This document shows, one piece after another, positions 37,933-52,100 of a stretch of 64,000 nt of DNA (position 1 is the first letter of the stretch; each line of letters starts with the position of its first letter). The translations under genes were made by a program, and so were the position numbers. The notes under the pieces are model-generated. The model ran no database searches, was not told the origin of the DNA, and was given only the letters and a program-made list of their open reading frames with translations. This DNA is from Coturnix japonica (taxonomy: Eukaryota > Chordata > Aves > Galliformes > Phasianidae): the NCBI RefSeq assembly GCF_001577835.2, contig NC_029516.1, positions 22,565,648-22,629,647 on the forward strand, in the 5' to 3' direction.

Positions 37933-40900
37933 GTAGCAGGGTTTTTATTACTATTACTATTATTATTATTATTATTATTATATTATTACCATTAATAATA
38001 ATAATAATAACAGCTAGTTTGGCATCTTAGTTTTGTGGAGGAAGCTTTGCAGTCTGACAGAATTACTACATCTGAATTTAGAAGACCCTGCTCCTTGTTT
38101 ATGCTGAATCTGGATGAAAACATAATTCTGAAGACAATTTTAAAAGCTAAAGTTATTAGCACACAGATAAAGCAGGTAATTTCTTTTCCTTTTTTAACCA
38201 TTGCAAACTGCAACTTCCATTGTAGTGACTTGTAGGCAGGTCACAACACTGAGGCTTTAAGAGTTTCTACATTTGGGAACAAGTTTTACAAAGAGCTTTG
38301 TTTATACTTGCTTATGTACAAAATTAACAGAAATTAGCCCAAATTAACAGGTCTGCATTTGCAAAGTCAGCCCACCTGTTGTGCCAAGAACCTTAGCACA
38401 AAGTGCTTAAAGACTTCAAGTTGCCAGCTCAGAAGATATATTTGCCAAACGCTAACAGTACAGAGAAAGATGGTGTAAAAGCTCTGTATAAAACACTGCT
38501 ACTAGATTGGTATGTTTGGATATTTTTTGGTGCACTCTCCAGTCTGACCTGCCAAAGGCAGCACTGATGCTCCGTTGTGCAGCAGCAGAGAAATTGCACC
38601 TAGTTCTTAATGGTACAGTTTTCACTCTAGCTCCATCCACCAGAGGGCAGAGTCACCCTGACACCAAAGCAACGTACAGCCTACGTGCAGCAGAGCTGCT
38701 GCATTGTGTCTGGAGATAACTTGGGTTAGAGTGTGGTGCTGTGTTTTGGACTCACAATTAAAAATTCTGTTGATAGCACTCACTATGCTGAGCAGCGCTT
38801 GCACATTATTTCATGCTGCCTCTCCATTGCAATTAATGTAGGAGAGGACAGTTGACTCCGTTTGGCTAGAGGGATATTCCATACCATACAGAATCATACT
38901 TAGCAAAAACAACAGGTGTGGCAAATAAAGAAGGCAGACTTCTGGCTTGCAAAATAGTCATTGCTCACACACTGTCTAAGGGATCATGGGAAGTTGTGAG
39001 TGACTGCATTGCATCAGTTGCTTCCCCACCACTTTTCCTGCACCTATTGAACCTGTCTTCATAATAACCCACAAGTATTCTCACTTCAGTTTTTCCTGTT
39101 CTCTCCCCAACTCCATTGTGAAAGAAACAGCAAAGAAGAAGCTCTGTGGGTGCTTGACTGCAGGCTGGGGTCAACCCAACAAAGCAATTCTTTCCAATCT
39201 GAACACCCATCTTTTGAAGATGCATAAAAGATAAAATTGACAACAAAATTTGAACCAACTTAAAAACTGATATTATAAAGATAACATTCTATTCATTTCT
39301 ACTAGCATGTATCAATTTAATATAGAATCTCCTAGTAAGACTAACATGGCTATGTCATCCTGGTTTGTCTGGGATAAAGTCAATTTTCTTCATAGTGGCT
39401 AGTATGGTGTCATCTGGATTTATGGTGAGAATAACGCAAATAACTCACTGATGCTTTATCTGTTGCTGAACTGTCTTTGCACAAAGCCAATCAATGACTT
39501 TTCAGTTTCTCATGCTGCCCTGCTAGTAATGGGGCTGGGGGTGCATGCAGAGCTGGGAAGGAATAGATCCAGGACAGAAGATCCAAAGAGGTCAAAGGAA
39601 TGTATTCCATGCCATATAGCATCAAGCAAAAGTATAAAACTGGGGGGACAGGGGAGTCAGGATGCAGCCAGGGGAACAAAAGTAAGACAGTAAGTACTCA
39701 GACATGAACAAACATTCTAAATCTATCCATCCCTCTTTCTGTTCCAGTGATGAACTCCTGAGATATCTATACCATGCGAAATGTACTACTATTTTTTTCC
39801 TTTAAGAACTTCTTATATAACTAATTTCAGACTTCATATTCACATCCTATCTGTGTCCAGAAGCAGATTAAGTGGAGAAAAAAGCTGTATTTCAACCTGT
39901 TCTAGAATCGCCTTAATTGCCAACATTTCATCTCTTAATGTGTTACATTTCTCTGACACCTAGAAGTATTTTTTCATGGCCACCTTGTTGCTTGGACTAT
40001 CCTACATCTTCTCACCTCTTAACTTATAACTTCAATCCAAACTAAACAGACTTTTCACATCGTCTTACTTGATCTTTAATGCACTGCCATCTACAGGCTC
40101 TCTTTAAGAGAGTCCTGACGAGCTGTTTATTTAGAACCTACCAAGATGAGCCATAACTGCAGGAGCAGCTCAGTAAAAGGACTATTAAAGAAAAGCACAC
40201 AAAAAAAAATCGTTAAATACACACCCACAAGCAGCTACATTCCAAAGTGGCAAATATGCTTATTTACGTATTGCTTCAGACATTTCTTTTTATCTTTAGG
40301 TTTTTTGTTTGTTTTTGTTTTTTAAGAACATGTTAGGAAATAGGCCTCAGCAGTGGGAACTAGGAATGAGAGAGGACAAACAGAAGAAATTATTTGGTCT
40401 CATCTTCTTTTTTTCCTCCCAACATATAATTTCATTACCAAACTGACCCTAAACAAAGGTCTCTCTCTGGAGTAATATGAAACATAATTTTCCTGTAAGT
40501 ACAGAAACAATATATTTACTCCTGCAAGACTTGTGTTCAGTTTCATTGAATCACCTACGCACATTTCTATCACTATTCTGTTACCTCTACATGAACCTTC
40601 CCAGAGTCTTCCCATAAATTATTTGTTTCTTACCACAGAATCACAGAATGACCCAGGTCGGAAGGGACCTCAAGGATCATGAAGCTACAACCGCACCAGA
40701 TTTACTTACCAGCATATTACTATTCCTTGTTTCAGGTTATTATTTGTAAGTTGCTAACATAGTTACATATTGCAGATATATAACTGAGTTATAACCTCAT
40801 CAACATACACTAAGTTTCTGTCGTGGGATGTCTGGTTATTTTCTAAACCATGTCACAGCTGCACTCAAGTACTCTGAGATGGATGCAATATCTCTTAGGC

Positions 40901-43900
40901 CTTATCTGCACCTGATACCACTCTAGCTGAGTTGTATAAAGATCAGAATTAAAATACATCATGAAATCCTATCACAGACACAGTTATGACTGTAGCAAAA
41001 TAGCACTGGGGAAAGGCAACTGCTTTAGTTATGTTGCCTGTGCTAGCGCTATTATCCATCATTTATATTTACCCCTCACAGGCTTATCCCTTCAAGAGGT
41101 TTTTTATTATTTATTTTTATTTTTAATATCAGAATCTCTAAGCTACTCCTTAAAGTTCAGCCAGTATGAACTGTGAACGGAGTGAGTCAGAGCTATTTGT
41201 TAAGGTTTCAGTAACGCAAAGAAGGGAATGGGACACTTCTGTCAAAGTAACAGCACTGACCTCTCAAAGGTCCATTTGCTGCAACTATCGTCAATCCTCA
41301 CTGATTTAGAAGTGGTGTATGGTTCAAAGCAAAGAAATATTTAACTTTGTTGAAATATAACACAGCTCCCTCTTTACGGATGTACACAAAGTTTCAGTCT
41401 CTTTACAAGAGAGAAAATTTCACCTAAAATCTCAGATCAAAGCTAATGTATTTAATTAGAAATTGAGAAAGCATTTTATTACTGAGATGAAGCACTCTTA
41501 CAGTAGAAATAGGGATGTTTTCAAATCTACTTTAACCATTTATTAAACCAATCATTTATTAAACTAAAGTGAATGCCTCAATAGAAGCAGTACCATGGAC
41601 TTTAGTGCAGATAAAATGTATACTCATACATGATTACTTACTTAGTTGTTGCAGTGCTGCTGAGAAACTCTAGTCCTAAACACTAACACAAGATCTTTAA
41701 AGCATCTGAACAGTTTAATGGAAAAAGAGAAGAAAAAGTCCAGTACTTGCACATTTACATCTAAGTGACAAGGTGCGTTGAGTCACTTACCTCCAAAAAT
41801 GAAGCTCAAATCCTTCACACTTATCCTTGCATTTTAAGCAGGGGGCACCAAATCCCTGTTCGTGGCCCAAGCCCATCTGTTTAAAGATCAAGAAGAAAAC
41901 TCTTGTCAACTCCAAGAATCAGCTGCATGAATGATCTCACTGCTTCCTTTATAACATACAAACCACAGCTAAAACAGAACATTAAGCATTTCACTAAGCC
42001 AACATTAGGAGAGCGTTTTAGGTTCCAGTTACCCTGTTTTTGTACTTAGAGAAGTGATGCTGTCTGCACAAACCTGTTTGTAGGATTGATCTAGCAAGTA
42101 GAAAGCCTTAACCTAAACCCAGTTGGTTTTTATTTAGTTTGTTTTTGTGTGTATAACATGCCTCCGCCAAAAAGCTCATACTGCAGACTTCAAAGGGAGA
42201 AGCAGATGTTACAGCTCTGCCTGTAGCTGTGAAACCACAGTGTGAAAGCTGCAAAACCTCAAGTCCAAGCTAAAAGGTATTTAATCCAGCTGTCAGGACA
42301 AGGTGATCTCTTAGTGTATGACTTGACAAAATACAGAAGATCATGAAATAAACAGAATCTGCTTTGATATCAATAGCCTGAGCATCAGATAGAAATAAAG
42401 AAAACATTTAAGTGATTAGCATAATATTTTTGAAACTACTCTGACAGTGATGGAGACCAGAACATACCTTTTATAATTGTGTTTCAGCTGAACTAATACC
42501 AGCTTACTTTCCAAGGAGAAAGACAAACAGCAGTTAGTAAGAACAACGACCATAAATGATACACAGTGTTTCACTGTGAAGTAATTAAAAGGACACACAA
42601 CCAATTTATAACACAACTAATTTGAGAGAATACAAAAACCAGTGCATAACAGAAGCCAAATATTCACACAATATATCGATGTATTGGCACATTTAAGTGG
42701 ATAGTGAGCAGCAGCTGGAAGTTTGAGGTGAAAAATAGACATCAATTACCATAACTTATGCAATAATAAGTCTGAAATAAGTTTCAGATGCCTCATTCCA
42801 GTTCTCTAAACCTTTGGGAATCACCACCCTTAAATCAACTGCGGTCACAGCTGAGTGTGCAGGCTGCTGCCCATATAGAGGGTAAACCCATGACCATACT
42901 CCCAGGCATGAAGAACACATCTAGCAGACTGTGAGTATACTCTTTGTGAGGGACAGTAATCATGACACAGACAGCTCAATTCCAGTCTGGCATAACCTAC
43001 CATGAAAGAAAAAAAAAAACAACATCATAGAATCACCAAGGTTGGAAAAGACCTAAAAGATCATCCAGTCCAACCATTCACCTATTACCAATAGCTCCCA
43101 CTAAACCATGTCCCTCAACACGATATCCAATTGCTCCTTGAACGCCCCCAGGGTTGGTGACTCCACCACCTCCCTGGGTCCATTCCAGTACCTGACCACC
43201 CTTTCTGAGAAGTAATACTTCCTAATGTCCAGCCTGAATCTCCCCTGCTGCAGCTTGAAACCATTCCCTCTAGTCCTATCACTAATGACACGAGAGAAGA
43301 GGCCAAACCCCAGCTCACTACAACCCTCCTTCAGGAAGTTATAGAGAGCAATAAGGTCCCCCTGAGAAACAAGATAGAGGGTGGTAAGTTCTAGTACTGA
43401 TCTTAGTTCTGCCAGCAGTAATACAATGCAAGCATTAATTAAATGTGTTAATGCAAGCTTTTTCATAATGAAATTGTGGTTTGATTTTCAAGGATATAAG
43501 CAGTTCATCTTTCAACTTGCTTCTGTCCAAAGTGAAGGAACATATTACTTGCAAACCACTTACTCAGGACAGCACATGAAAAAATGCCACAGCTACAGTT
43601 TCAATCATTTTATATTTGAAAGATCACTGCCTTTAAAGGCAGATAACCCTAAGAAAATTACATGCCTTCCTGCAGATTATTATTTGGGAAGAAGTTGCAC
43701 TTTAGCAGCTATCCAGCTACTGCTTACAAGTGTGAGGATGAGTAGAGAGATGTGAAATTATATATTTCTTTCATGTGAAAGGAAATAAAAACAAGCCTTC
43801 GATGATCATGCTTTTATCTATACACCTATTGGCTCAAGAAGTTCACACAGAAGATGAGCTAACCTGAAGCAAGATCAGTAGACACCTAAAACAAACATAG

Positions 43901-46128
43901 CTTGAGAAAAGTGAACACAGAAACCTAGTGAGGTTCAAAAGGTCCAAGTGCAAGGTGCTGTACTTCGGTTGGAGACAAGAAAAAAGAAGAAAAGGCTGTG
44001 GGGAAACCTCAGGCAGGAATTACTTACTCAAAGGGTGGTGAGGCCCTGGCACAGCTGCCCAGAGAGGTTGTGGATGCGCCATCCGTGGATGTGCTCAAGG
44101 TCAGGCTGGATGGGGCTGTAGGCAGCCTTGATTTAGTAGCTGACAACTCTACCCATGGCAGAGAAGTTGGAACTAATTGATCTTTAAAGCCCTTTCCAAT
44201 CCAAGCCATTCTATGGGCCTACAATAACTTTAAAGATGAAATAATAGTTATTTTTCCCATCACCTATATATATGTTTTAGTCTATACTGGATATGTAAAG
44301 AACAAAATGTTGGCTTAGACATTCTCTAATAAGGAAACTAAAGCAACATAATTGTTGCTGTTTTATTTTCAGGATAGGATTTTTTTTTTTATTTTTTTTT
44401 TAAACCATCTCTAAGGAGTGCTTAATTTGATGTGTGATTGCAATTGCCTCTCAAAACCTCAAAGAAAACATTAACCTATTCTCCTCAGTTGCTACTCCAA
44501 ACCAGCAGTACTTTCTTATGCTCAAGCTCCCATCTCCTTAAATTTTTTACTTTTTTTAAAGAGAGAGGGCAGAATAGGAGTCATGGTTACTTTATTGCCA
44601 TGTTATAAGGCACAGAAATCTAGGGTCACTAGTGTATGAAGAGCTACTGGGTAGTATACCTAGAAATGGCCTTAACACATCAAGAATTCCCAAAACACAC
44701 TCACAAATACAAGCAAGAGAAAGAATGGCTTTCAAAAGCAAATACACTATTCCCAACCCTCCTAACATTTAAGGGTCTTTCAGGCGAAAAACAAGTAGAG
44801 ATATTTTGTCAAGCACCACAAGATTCTTCTCCTTAAGTGCTCCACCCAAAATACACTCCTTATCCCAACTGAGCTGACAGCAACCAGCCAGCATACTTGC
44901 ACTGTCATCACTCTCAACACTGATTTCTTCAGTGACAGAAGATTTTATATTCCATCCCCAGTAAAATAAAGCACATCAAGGGTATGTTTATGCAACTTAA
45001 GGCGAATGAACTGAATTAGTCAACAAGACAGACTTGTTCTGATACATGTTCTTCAGTTTGCTGTAAAAGAGAAGCATGATCTCATTTGTGTTGCCGGGTC
45101 ATCTTGTAGAAGTTTAGCTTGAAAATAACAGGCACACTCAGTACTGAATCAGATGCTATTCCACATTCACTCTCAGACTCTGCCTTTGTTTTGAGTGAGA
45201 AACTACATGCTCAAAATACTAAGGATATGAAATAGCATTTGCAGACACAGCATTTTGAGTTTGGCTGTGCCTAACAATGTATGCCAAATACAGTGCCATA
45301 ACAGGATCTGCTTCAGTGGTAAGGAAGCATCAGTCCCAGAAGTGAGTGTTGCTTTCCAGTGGCTGATTCTACTGCAACTCAGGAAATTCTGAGTACTTAA
45401 AACCCAGTGTGCCCAAGTTTATTCCCCAGGCCTTCGTATGGATGCAACTAGTGCTGAGATGGAGGACCCAGAAATACTGTGAGCTGGGCACATGCTAGAG
45501 GGGGAATGTGCATCTGAGTACAGGATGGAATCAATTTTCCCCATAAATGGAATCATGGGAGAAGTGACCCAGATAGGTCAACTGAAATTCTGCCAGAAAG
45601 AGATTTCTGTGTGTGCCTACTGCCATTAATTTTCATTTTACAGCAAAAGCTATCTAAAACCATCTGGTACGACTAACACAGCCAGTATGGATTTAAATAG
45701 CCTGAGTATGGAAAATGATATTAATATGACTGAGATCATGATTAAATAGTTCTCAAGGGTAAAGAATTTTAAATGGTTGCAGCAAAGTGAGAATTACTGG
45801 AGTTCACTCTCCTTCAGATCGTGCTGGAATCCAGTATGAAAAGTTGGCTAACTTTAGAAGAGCCACTTGTAGAAGCTTATTGCTGTCTTAAAAATCTAAA
45901 CGGTCCAATCTGAATGCCTGATAGCTTGCCTGGATGAGTAAAAGAAACACTGCAGTTACTATAAATTAGTATAAGCCTGGATTAGAACAAGTGTTTATGA
46001 TCAACTTCATTGAAAAGGACCAAGAATTAAAGTCCAAGAGATCCTGTTTCCAAATCGTATTAAGTTTAAACCCTTTGGGAAATGCCTAAGTATGGCTTCT
46101 TTTTAAAATAATTTCATATTTTGTATTC

Positions 46129-46165
<37 letters not shown>

Positions 46166-49100
46166 TGTAACAGATTTCAAAGAGAATATGCCAACAGCAT
46201 CTCCTGATATGGGATGCTACAGAATAATCATAGACACAAACAGATCATGAAGTGGTAGTTGGCCCATTTAAGCCTATGGGCTGATGCAAATCAAAATACA
46301 TTTCACCAGCTATGGTTTCTCCTACGTGGTAAAATACTGATAAGTTTGTATAATAAATTTGTTCTTATGTTGAATGAACTGTGCCACAGTGCTGGTAAAA
46401 AATAAAATAGTAGAGATGAATGGAGAATCATCTTCTGGTAGTTAGAAGAACGTAATGCTATAAAACTCAAAATTACTGTTGATAATCACAGGGAAAAAAA
46501 GAGCCCTAAGAAATCTTGGGTGAGTTAGAATGAAATCTCAGTAATGTTCAAAGCTTGCATATACTTCCTTTTACTGGTGACAGATGATTTAAAGTTGAAA
46601 GGGCTCTCCGGAGATCGTCCAACCACCCATAAAGAACAGGTGCAGCTAAATCAGATTTGGCAGAGATCTCGTCCATTTTCCACATTCAACAACCTACTAC
46701 AGTGCTGGGCCACAGACAGGAATGAATCTGTCTGATTGGAATTTCACACTGTGCAGCTTCTGCCTACTGTCTCGTATTATCACCGCACAATGACTAGAGT
46801 CCAATTTTCTCTTCTTTATTTCCTCTCACTAATTAGCTAGGTACAAATGGTACCAAGAAACTGGCAATCTTTATTTTCGTAATTGTTATTTAGTAGTCAA
46901 ACATGCGACAAAGACAGCCTTCAAATAACACTAGTTGCACAGCACTTCTTGCCCGCTTAGAGAGGAACCACTGATGCTCAGTGATAAGAAGTTAAAAGAG
47001 AGGAAGCTGTAATAAATAAATAAATAAAATGGAGAAGTTCAACTTGACATTTCTCCCACAGGGTTTTTCTGTGCATCCTGTGAGTTTCACCAAAAGACCA
47101 GAGCAAACTAGGGGCTTGCTTCCTCACTCTTCCTCTACCCGTGAGGGGACTCCTGCATCACCTGGCAGATGATCTGATTCATCTTTCGGCTTGCCAGGGA
47201 TAGTGTGGCACAATACCCACAACCAGCCTCTGCTGAATAGAAGTAATTCCCCTGCTGGATACCTGTCTCAGTTTGAAAAGTTGTTACTACACAGTGAGAA
47301 AGCCATCAGCGTTACTGCAGTACTTGAGTGGAACACTGCACAGGGTTAAGGAATTTTCACTGTTCTTTTATAGATCTTTCTTCTGCGTCCCTCAGCATTC
47401 CACGAACAGAAACAACTTCTGCTAAAGCCATTCTTGAGCTTACTATAACATACCAGGGCTCCTCCGGTCTGAAGATTACTGGGCTATTAACTTATTTGGA
47501 TATTAATGGGGAACAAAACAAAACAACAGAAAAAAAAGTACAGCATAACAGATGATGTCTTTAACAGATTTTAATGTAGTATAGAAACTTCCAGAAAAAG
47601 TCAAGGTCAAAGACAAGCATGGGGGTGGGAGGGAGAAAGAACAAAACAGCATCAAGAAAAGAATTGTATGCGCTGTGGATGCTTTATTGCTGAGACCTGA
47701 TCTTGTGTTACTGAATTGTATACATGCAGGTGACTTCTCTTGGTTGGGAAACAAACTGGAATTTGAAATAGATGAAATAGATTGTTCAAAGGAATTTGAA
47801 AAAGATTAAAATTCTTCCATTTTTGAAGTTTATTTCTTGTAATTCCAGAATGGTGAGGGAAAAAAAAACCACAAACATTTATATCCAGGCTCCCTCATAA
47901 GGCTTCTATGAATGCTGTATCAGATCAGCAAAAGAGATCTCCAGTGAAGAGAAATACTGCGTAGAGCATTCTATATTTGTTATTTAACATACCTAATTTT
48001 AACTGATGGCAAATCTTTTCTATTTTTTCTTTAAGCATGAATTTAGAACTAGGGAAAAGTTTACTAAGATTAAGATGCAGAAGCTCTTGTAAGGAAGAAG
48101 GATGCCAAGAAGGGCCTGCATCCAAGAAAGATATTTGAAAGATAATTCGAGCAGGACAAATCTAAGGATAAATCAAGGAACTGCAGCAGACTATGACAGC
48201 ACACAAGTACTAGGAATTTATTTTATTGTGATGTCTTTAGTAAATATCAAACAACTCAGAATATAAATATTTAAGGCGCTACTATGGTCTGCTGTCAAAA
48301 GATTAACAGCTATTAAAGACCTCAGCAAAACAAGAGGGTTTTTTCCCCCACAAAGTTCTGTATGATGCTAACAAAGTTTCAGTGTGGTTGACAAACTGTG
48401 ATACTGTCTCTAACAACCCTACAGTACAACAGGGTACCAACCACAGGGTTTACAGTACAGCACAGTACCATCCACCACCCAATGCTGCTAAGGCAAACTA
48501 AGAAATACTGTTCTCTGTTGCTCTTGCTGGAAGGCCTGGACTTATGTGTATGGGGCACCAGGAAAAGCTAATCCAACACAGGAACACAAGTAAACACTGC
48601 CTCTTACTTCCAGTCTTACAGTTGAGTGACTTATGACAACACACATAACAAGAAACACTGAGTACTCTCAAGCTGCCCACAGAGAACTTTATGGTAGGTG
48701 GACAGTTTTGCAGTTATCATGCACATGGACAAGTGCAATGGAGATACAACCAGGACTAGTTTACAGAAAGATCATAGCTTCTATCATGGGCAGCATGAAG
48801 TGTGCTAAAGCCTCAAGGATTCCTGGAAACTCATCTTCCAGAAGAGTTCTTGTGACCAAGCAAGGGCTTGTCATTTGAAAACACACACAACTTACAGGCC
48901 ACAGGCCAGACAACTTCTCTAAAGCTTTTAACATTTGTTTTTTAGACCTGCAAATCTACATATTTAAGAGGAACTTTAGTCTTACAGGAAAATTGGTTTC
49001 ATTGTTTTTCCTCCTCTCTTCTCTCTCCCCTTGGCCCAAGCCAATGCATTCAGAAGCAGCAGCTAGATAGCCTCAGACTAAAAGCAAAGCACAAAGAAAG

Positions 49101-52100
49101 AGGAAGACAATAACAGACCAGAGATGCACACAGAACAGTGCCTGAAGCACAGTTACATTTAACATGATGTTGAATGGGTGCATCACATACAATCTAACTC
49201 TCTTGACCACATCTAAGACCCAAAACAACAAGCACACAAGCTTTCTGTCTTCACAGCCCTGTTCTTCCCGTGTGTCTCCAAAAGGCAGAAGACACTCATT
49301 AACTCTTCATGAGAGCAGAAGATATACACAAATCATACATATAACCACACATAACTATGCAAATACATCTTGCTGTATGCGTTACAATTTACAATGTATA
49401 TTTCACATCTACCCCACAACACTTGGAAGCTTTGCATTTGCTAGGATGAAATCATCGATTTGCAGAACTTATTCACTCATGTGAAAGGAATGCAATGCAT
49501 TTTTTAGCTACTTCTACCAAGAAAGTTACACTCCTGATGGTGACTTAGTTGCCATTGTTACCATTTTACATAGAGGAAAGAAAATGTTCTTTGTTTTTTT
49601 TCCTTGAGAACACATGCAGAAAATGCTCTTTGTGCCTTTAATGGCAGAAGGTCATAATAAAAAACAACTTGCTGATTAATACTCCGTTTACAGTTATGCC
49701 ATTGACCTAATCGCAGAAGTTATGCACTTCTACATGCAAGGAGTTCCTTGGCTTACTATCCAGGCATGTCATTATATTTTATGGTCAAAGACTCAGGGAA
49801 TACTTTCACCACAGAAGAAAAAAAAAAAAGTTTAATTTAGCACTGCTTTCTTTGCAAACCTGATATGCACAAAGGACAAGAAATAAATGTGAAAGGCATT
49901 CCAGGCAACAAATCATATCTGTACAATATTCTAACTCCTCTCTACCCTCTCTTTACCTTCAAACATTAAGTTTGAAGTAAAGAAAAAACCTAGAAATCCC
50001 CAGAACAAATACAAAACACACAAAATAACACCAAAGATGCAATAAAAAGCACTTTATTTGTTAGAGGAACTTAACCATGTCTTCTCACTTCTTCATACTT
50101 GTTTTTGTACTTCTTGCAGCCAAATGAAACTGATGTGTGTGAACTTTGCATTTCCTTGATTTTACCATACATAAGAAAAACAAACACAAACCACCACCTC
50201 TCCTATCATGAGTTTCCACAGCAGTAACACCAAAACAAACAGTAACAAGTGATGTAAGCAGGAAGCATAGCCCAACAAACATTACTAAATCATGCTAAAC
50301 GATGAGAAAGTTGACTTTGCTCCTTGGAATACTTTATTCACCATTCACTTATCAGAGAGCAGTATAGTTGTTAATGATGTCTACAGAATTGTTTTCTTCC
50401 CACTGTAACAGAACAAACCAAGCCTCATGCACATTGAAAAATCATGCAGACACTCCACACTTGAGACCTCTTACCCCAGACTCCTTTGCCCTCTTCCCAG
50501 CACAGTGTTCCTTTTACAAAGCAAGTATTATTCTGTGAAAGCTTATACAGAACAGTCTCAATGCTAGCCACTTATTCTCCCTAATACAACACAAGACCAT
50601 GCTGCCAGCAGGACAGTACAAAGCATGTGTGCTGCCTACTGATTCATTTTAAGAAGATCACTGAGGTGAAAGACAGGGATGAAGACCACTGTTTGTTCTA
50701 ACAGAGTCCCTAAGAAAGCATTAAATCTTCATTTTTCCTATTCCTCCCAAAGTAAAGTTCAAGAACACAAGGCATATTGTATTTGGAAGAATTTAGTGAT
50801 CTGCTTGTTCCACAAGTACTTTTCAAATTAGAGTCACATTTCTAAGGCTTCAACTCCATTGTGCAAACAATGTATATAAAATGCTACCTTCATAATCCTC
50901 AAATGCAACAGTAAATCCACCTCCTTCTAAGAAAGGAGAGAAAAAAGGTACAGTTAGCCTTTAAGGAGGAAAGGAAGAGTATAACAGTAAGGAACTGGAC
51001 CTACTGTTTGCATTGTTAAAAAACAATGAGGGTTCGAGCTCAAGCAATTGTCTCCTTAGATTCATCTTAGAAAACACATAAGAGATGTACAGTACACAGG
51101 GCTGCTCTTTCACTCCCACAAAACAGCAGAAATATGATCTATTCGCTGCTACAAGTCTGAAACAGCGGGCCTGAAAATGCAATGGATGAGGCAGCAGTTC
51201 TTCCTGTAGTAAGACAGGTAGGTTGCCTCAGCCCTAGTGGCCTTCTACTAGGGGGGAAGCAACTCCTGTGAGATGAACTATGCTAGAATTAAGTTTTGAG
51301 GGATAAAAAAAACAAACAAAACCCACAAAAACCTGATGTGAGCACTGAAAACAAACTTTCTTGTTCCATTTTAGAAGCATGTTTTTTTAGTACAACCCTA
51401 GACTCCCAGATATAAACACACTATTCATATATCTACCTGCGTTTCTCTTAAGTACACTAACAACCCCTTGAAAGCTACTCACAGTTGTCCAAAGAGCCAG
51501 CATCTATGCTCACAACTGAAGAACAGACTGTAAAGCTCTTGAGACATGATCTCTAAGGTCCCTTCCAACCCACACAAGACTGTGATACTGTGAGACAGGG
51601 AAATCTTAAGAGTGCCACTTTGGAAACTTATCATTTTCAGGAAGAAAATGAGTTTCATTATATTACCCAGTTTTAAGTTAACAGCTGTAGGAAGGCAAAG
51701 AAGTTGTTTTACGCAATGAGTTGATGGTCTGAAACTCCATACTGAATTTGTTTCCCTCTGTCCTACGTAATCTGGAGGTTACGGACTGGTCAATTTCTAA
51801 ACTCAGATTTTCAAGCTCAGAGTAACAGAATAGGAACCTAAGTGGTAACAATGTGGCAACTCCTGCTTCCTTGTTTCAATCTTGATACTTCCTATCCACC
51901 AGGCAGGCCCAGTAGTTCAGTAGTTAGTGCTTATTTTGAGTCCAACGAATGGTAGAAGTTGATACAAAATAAGAATTCAGCACACTGATTTTGTTAAAGT
52001 TGGCATTTCTGCCCAAGGTGCAGGGCAGGAAAACAGAAAGTGAGGACTGCAACCTACTGCAAGTGGCCAAAGAAGTTTGATGGGGCCATCTCCACCTGAA

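Larger units (their letters stand above)
34000..41790 (-). other. TES: TES intron 2
   Basis: This 7.8-kb intron has a GTAAGT donor and an ATTTCAG acceptor. It holds a 37-nt poly(A) run, adjoining TA and ATT microsatellites near 37.9-38.0 kb, two fragments of one LTR family (38845-38905 and 39350-39690) and a short CR1 tail (40634-40697). The rest shows no coding similarity I recognise. Confidence 0.9.
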
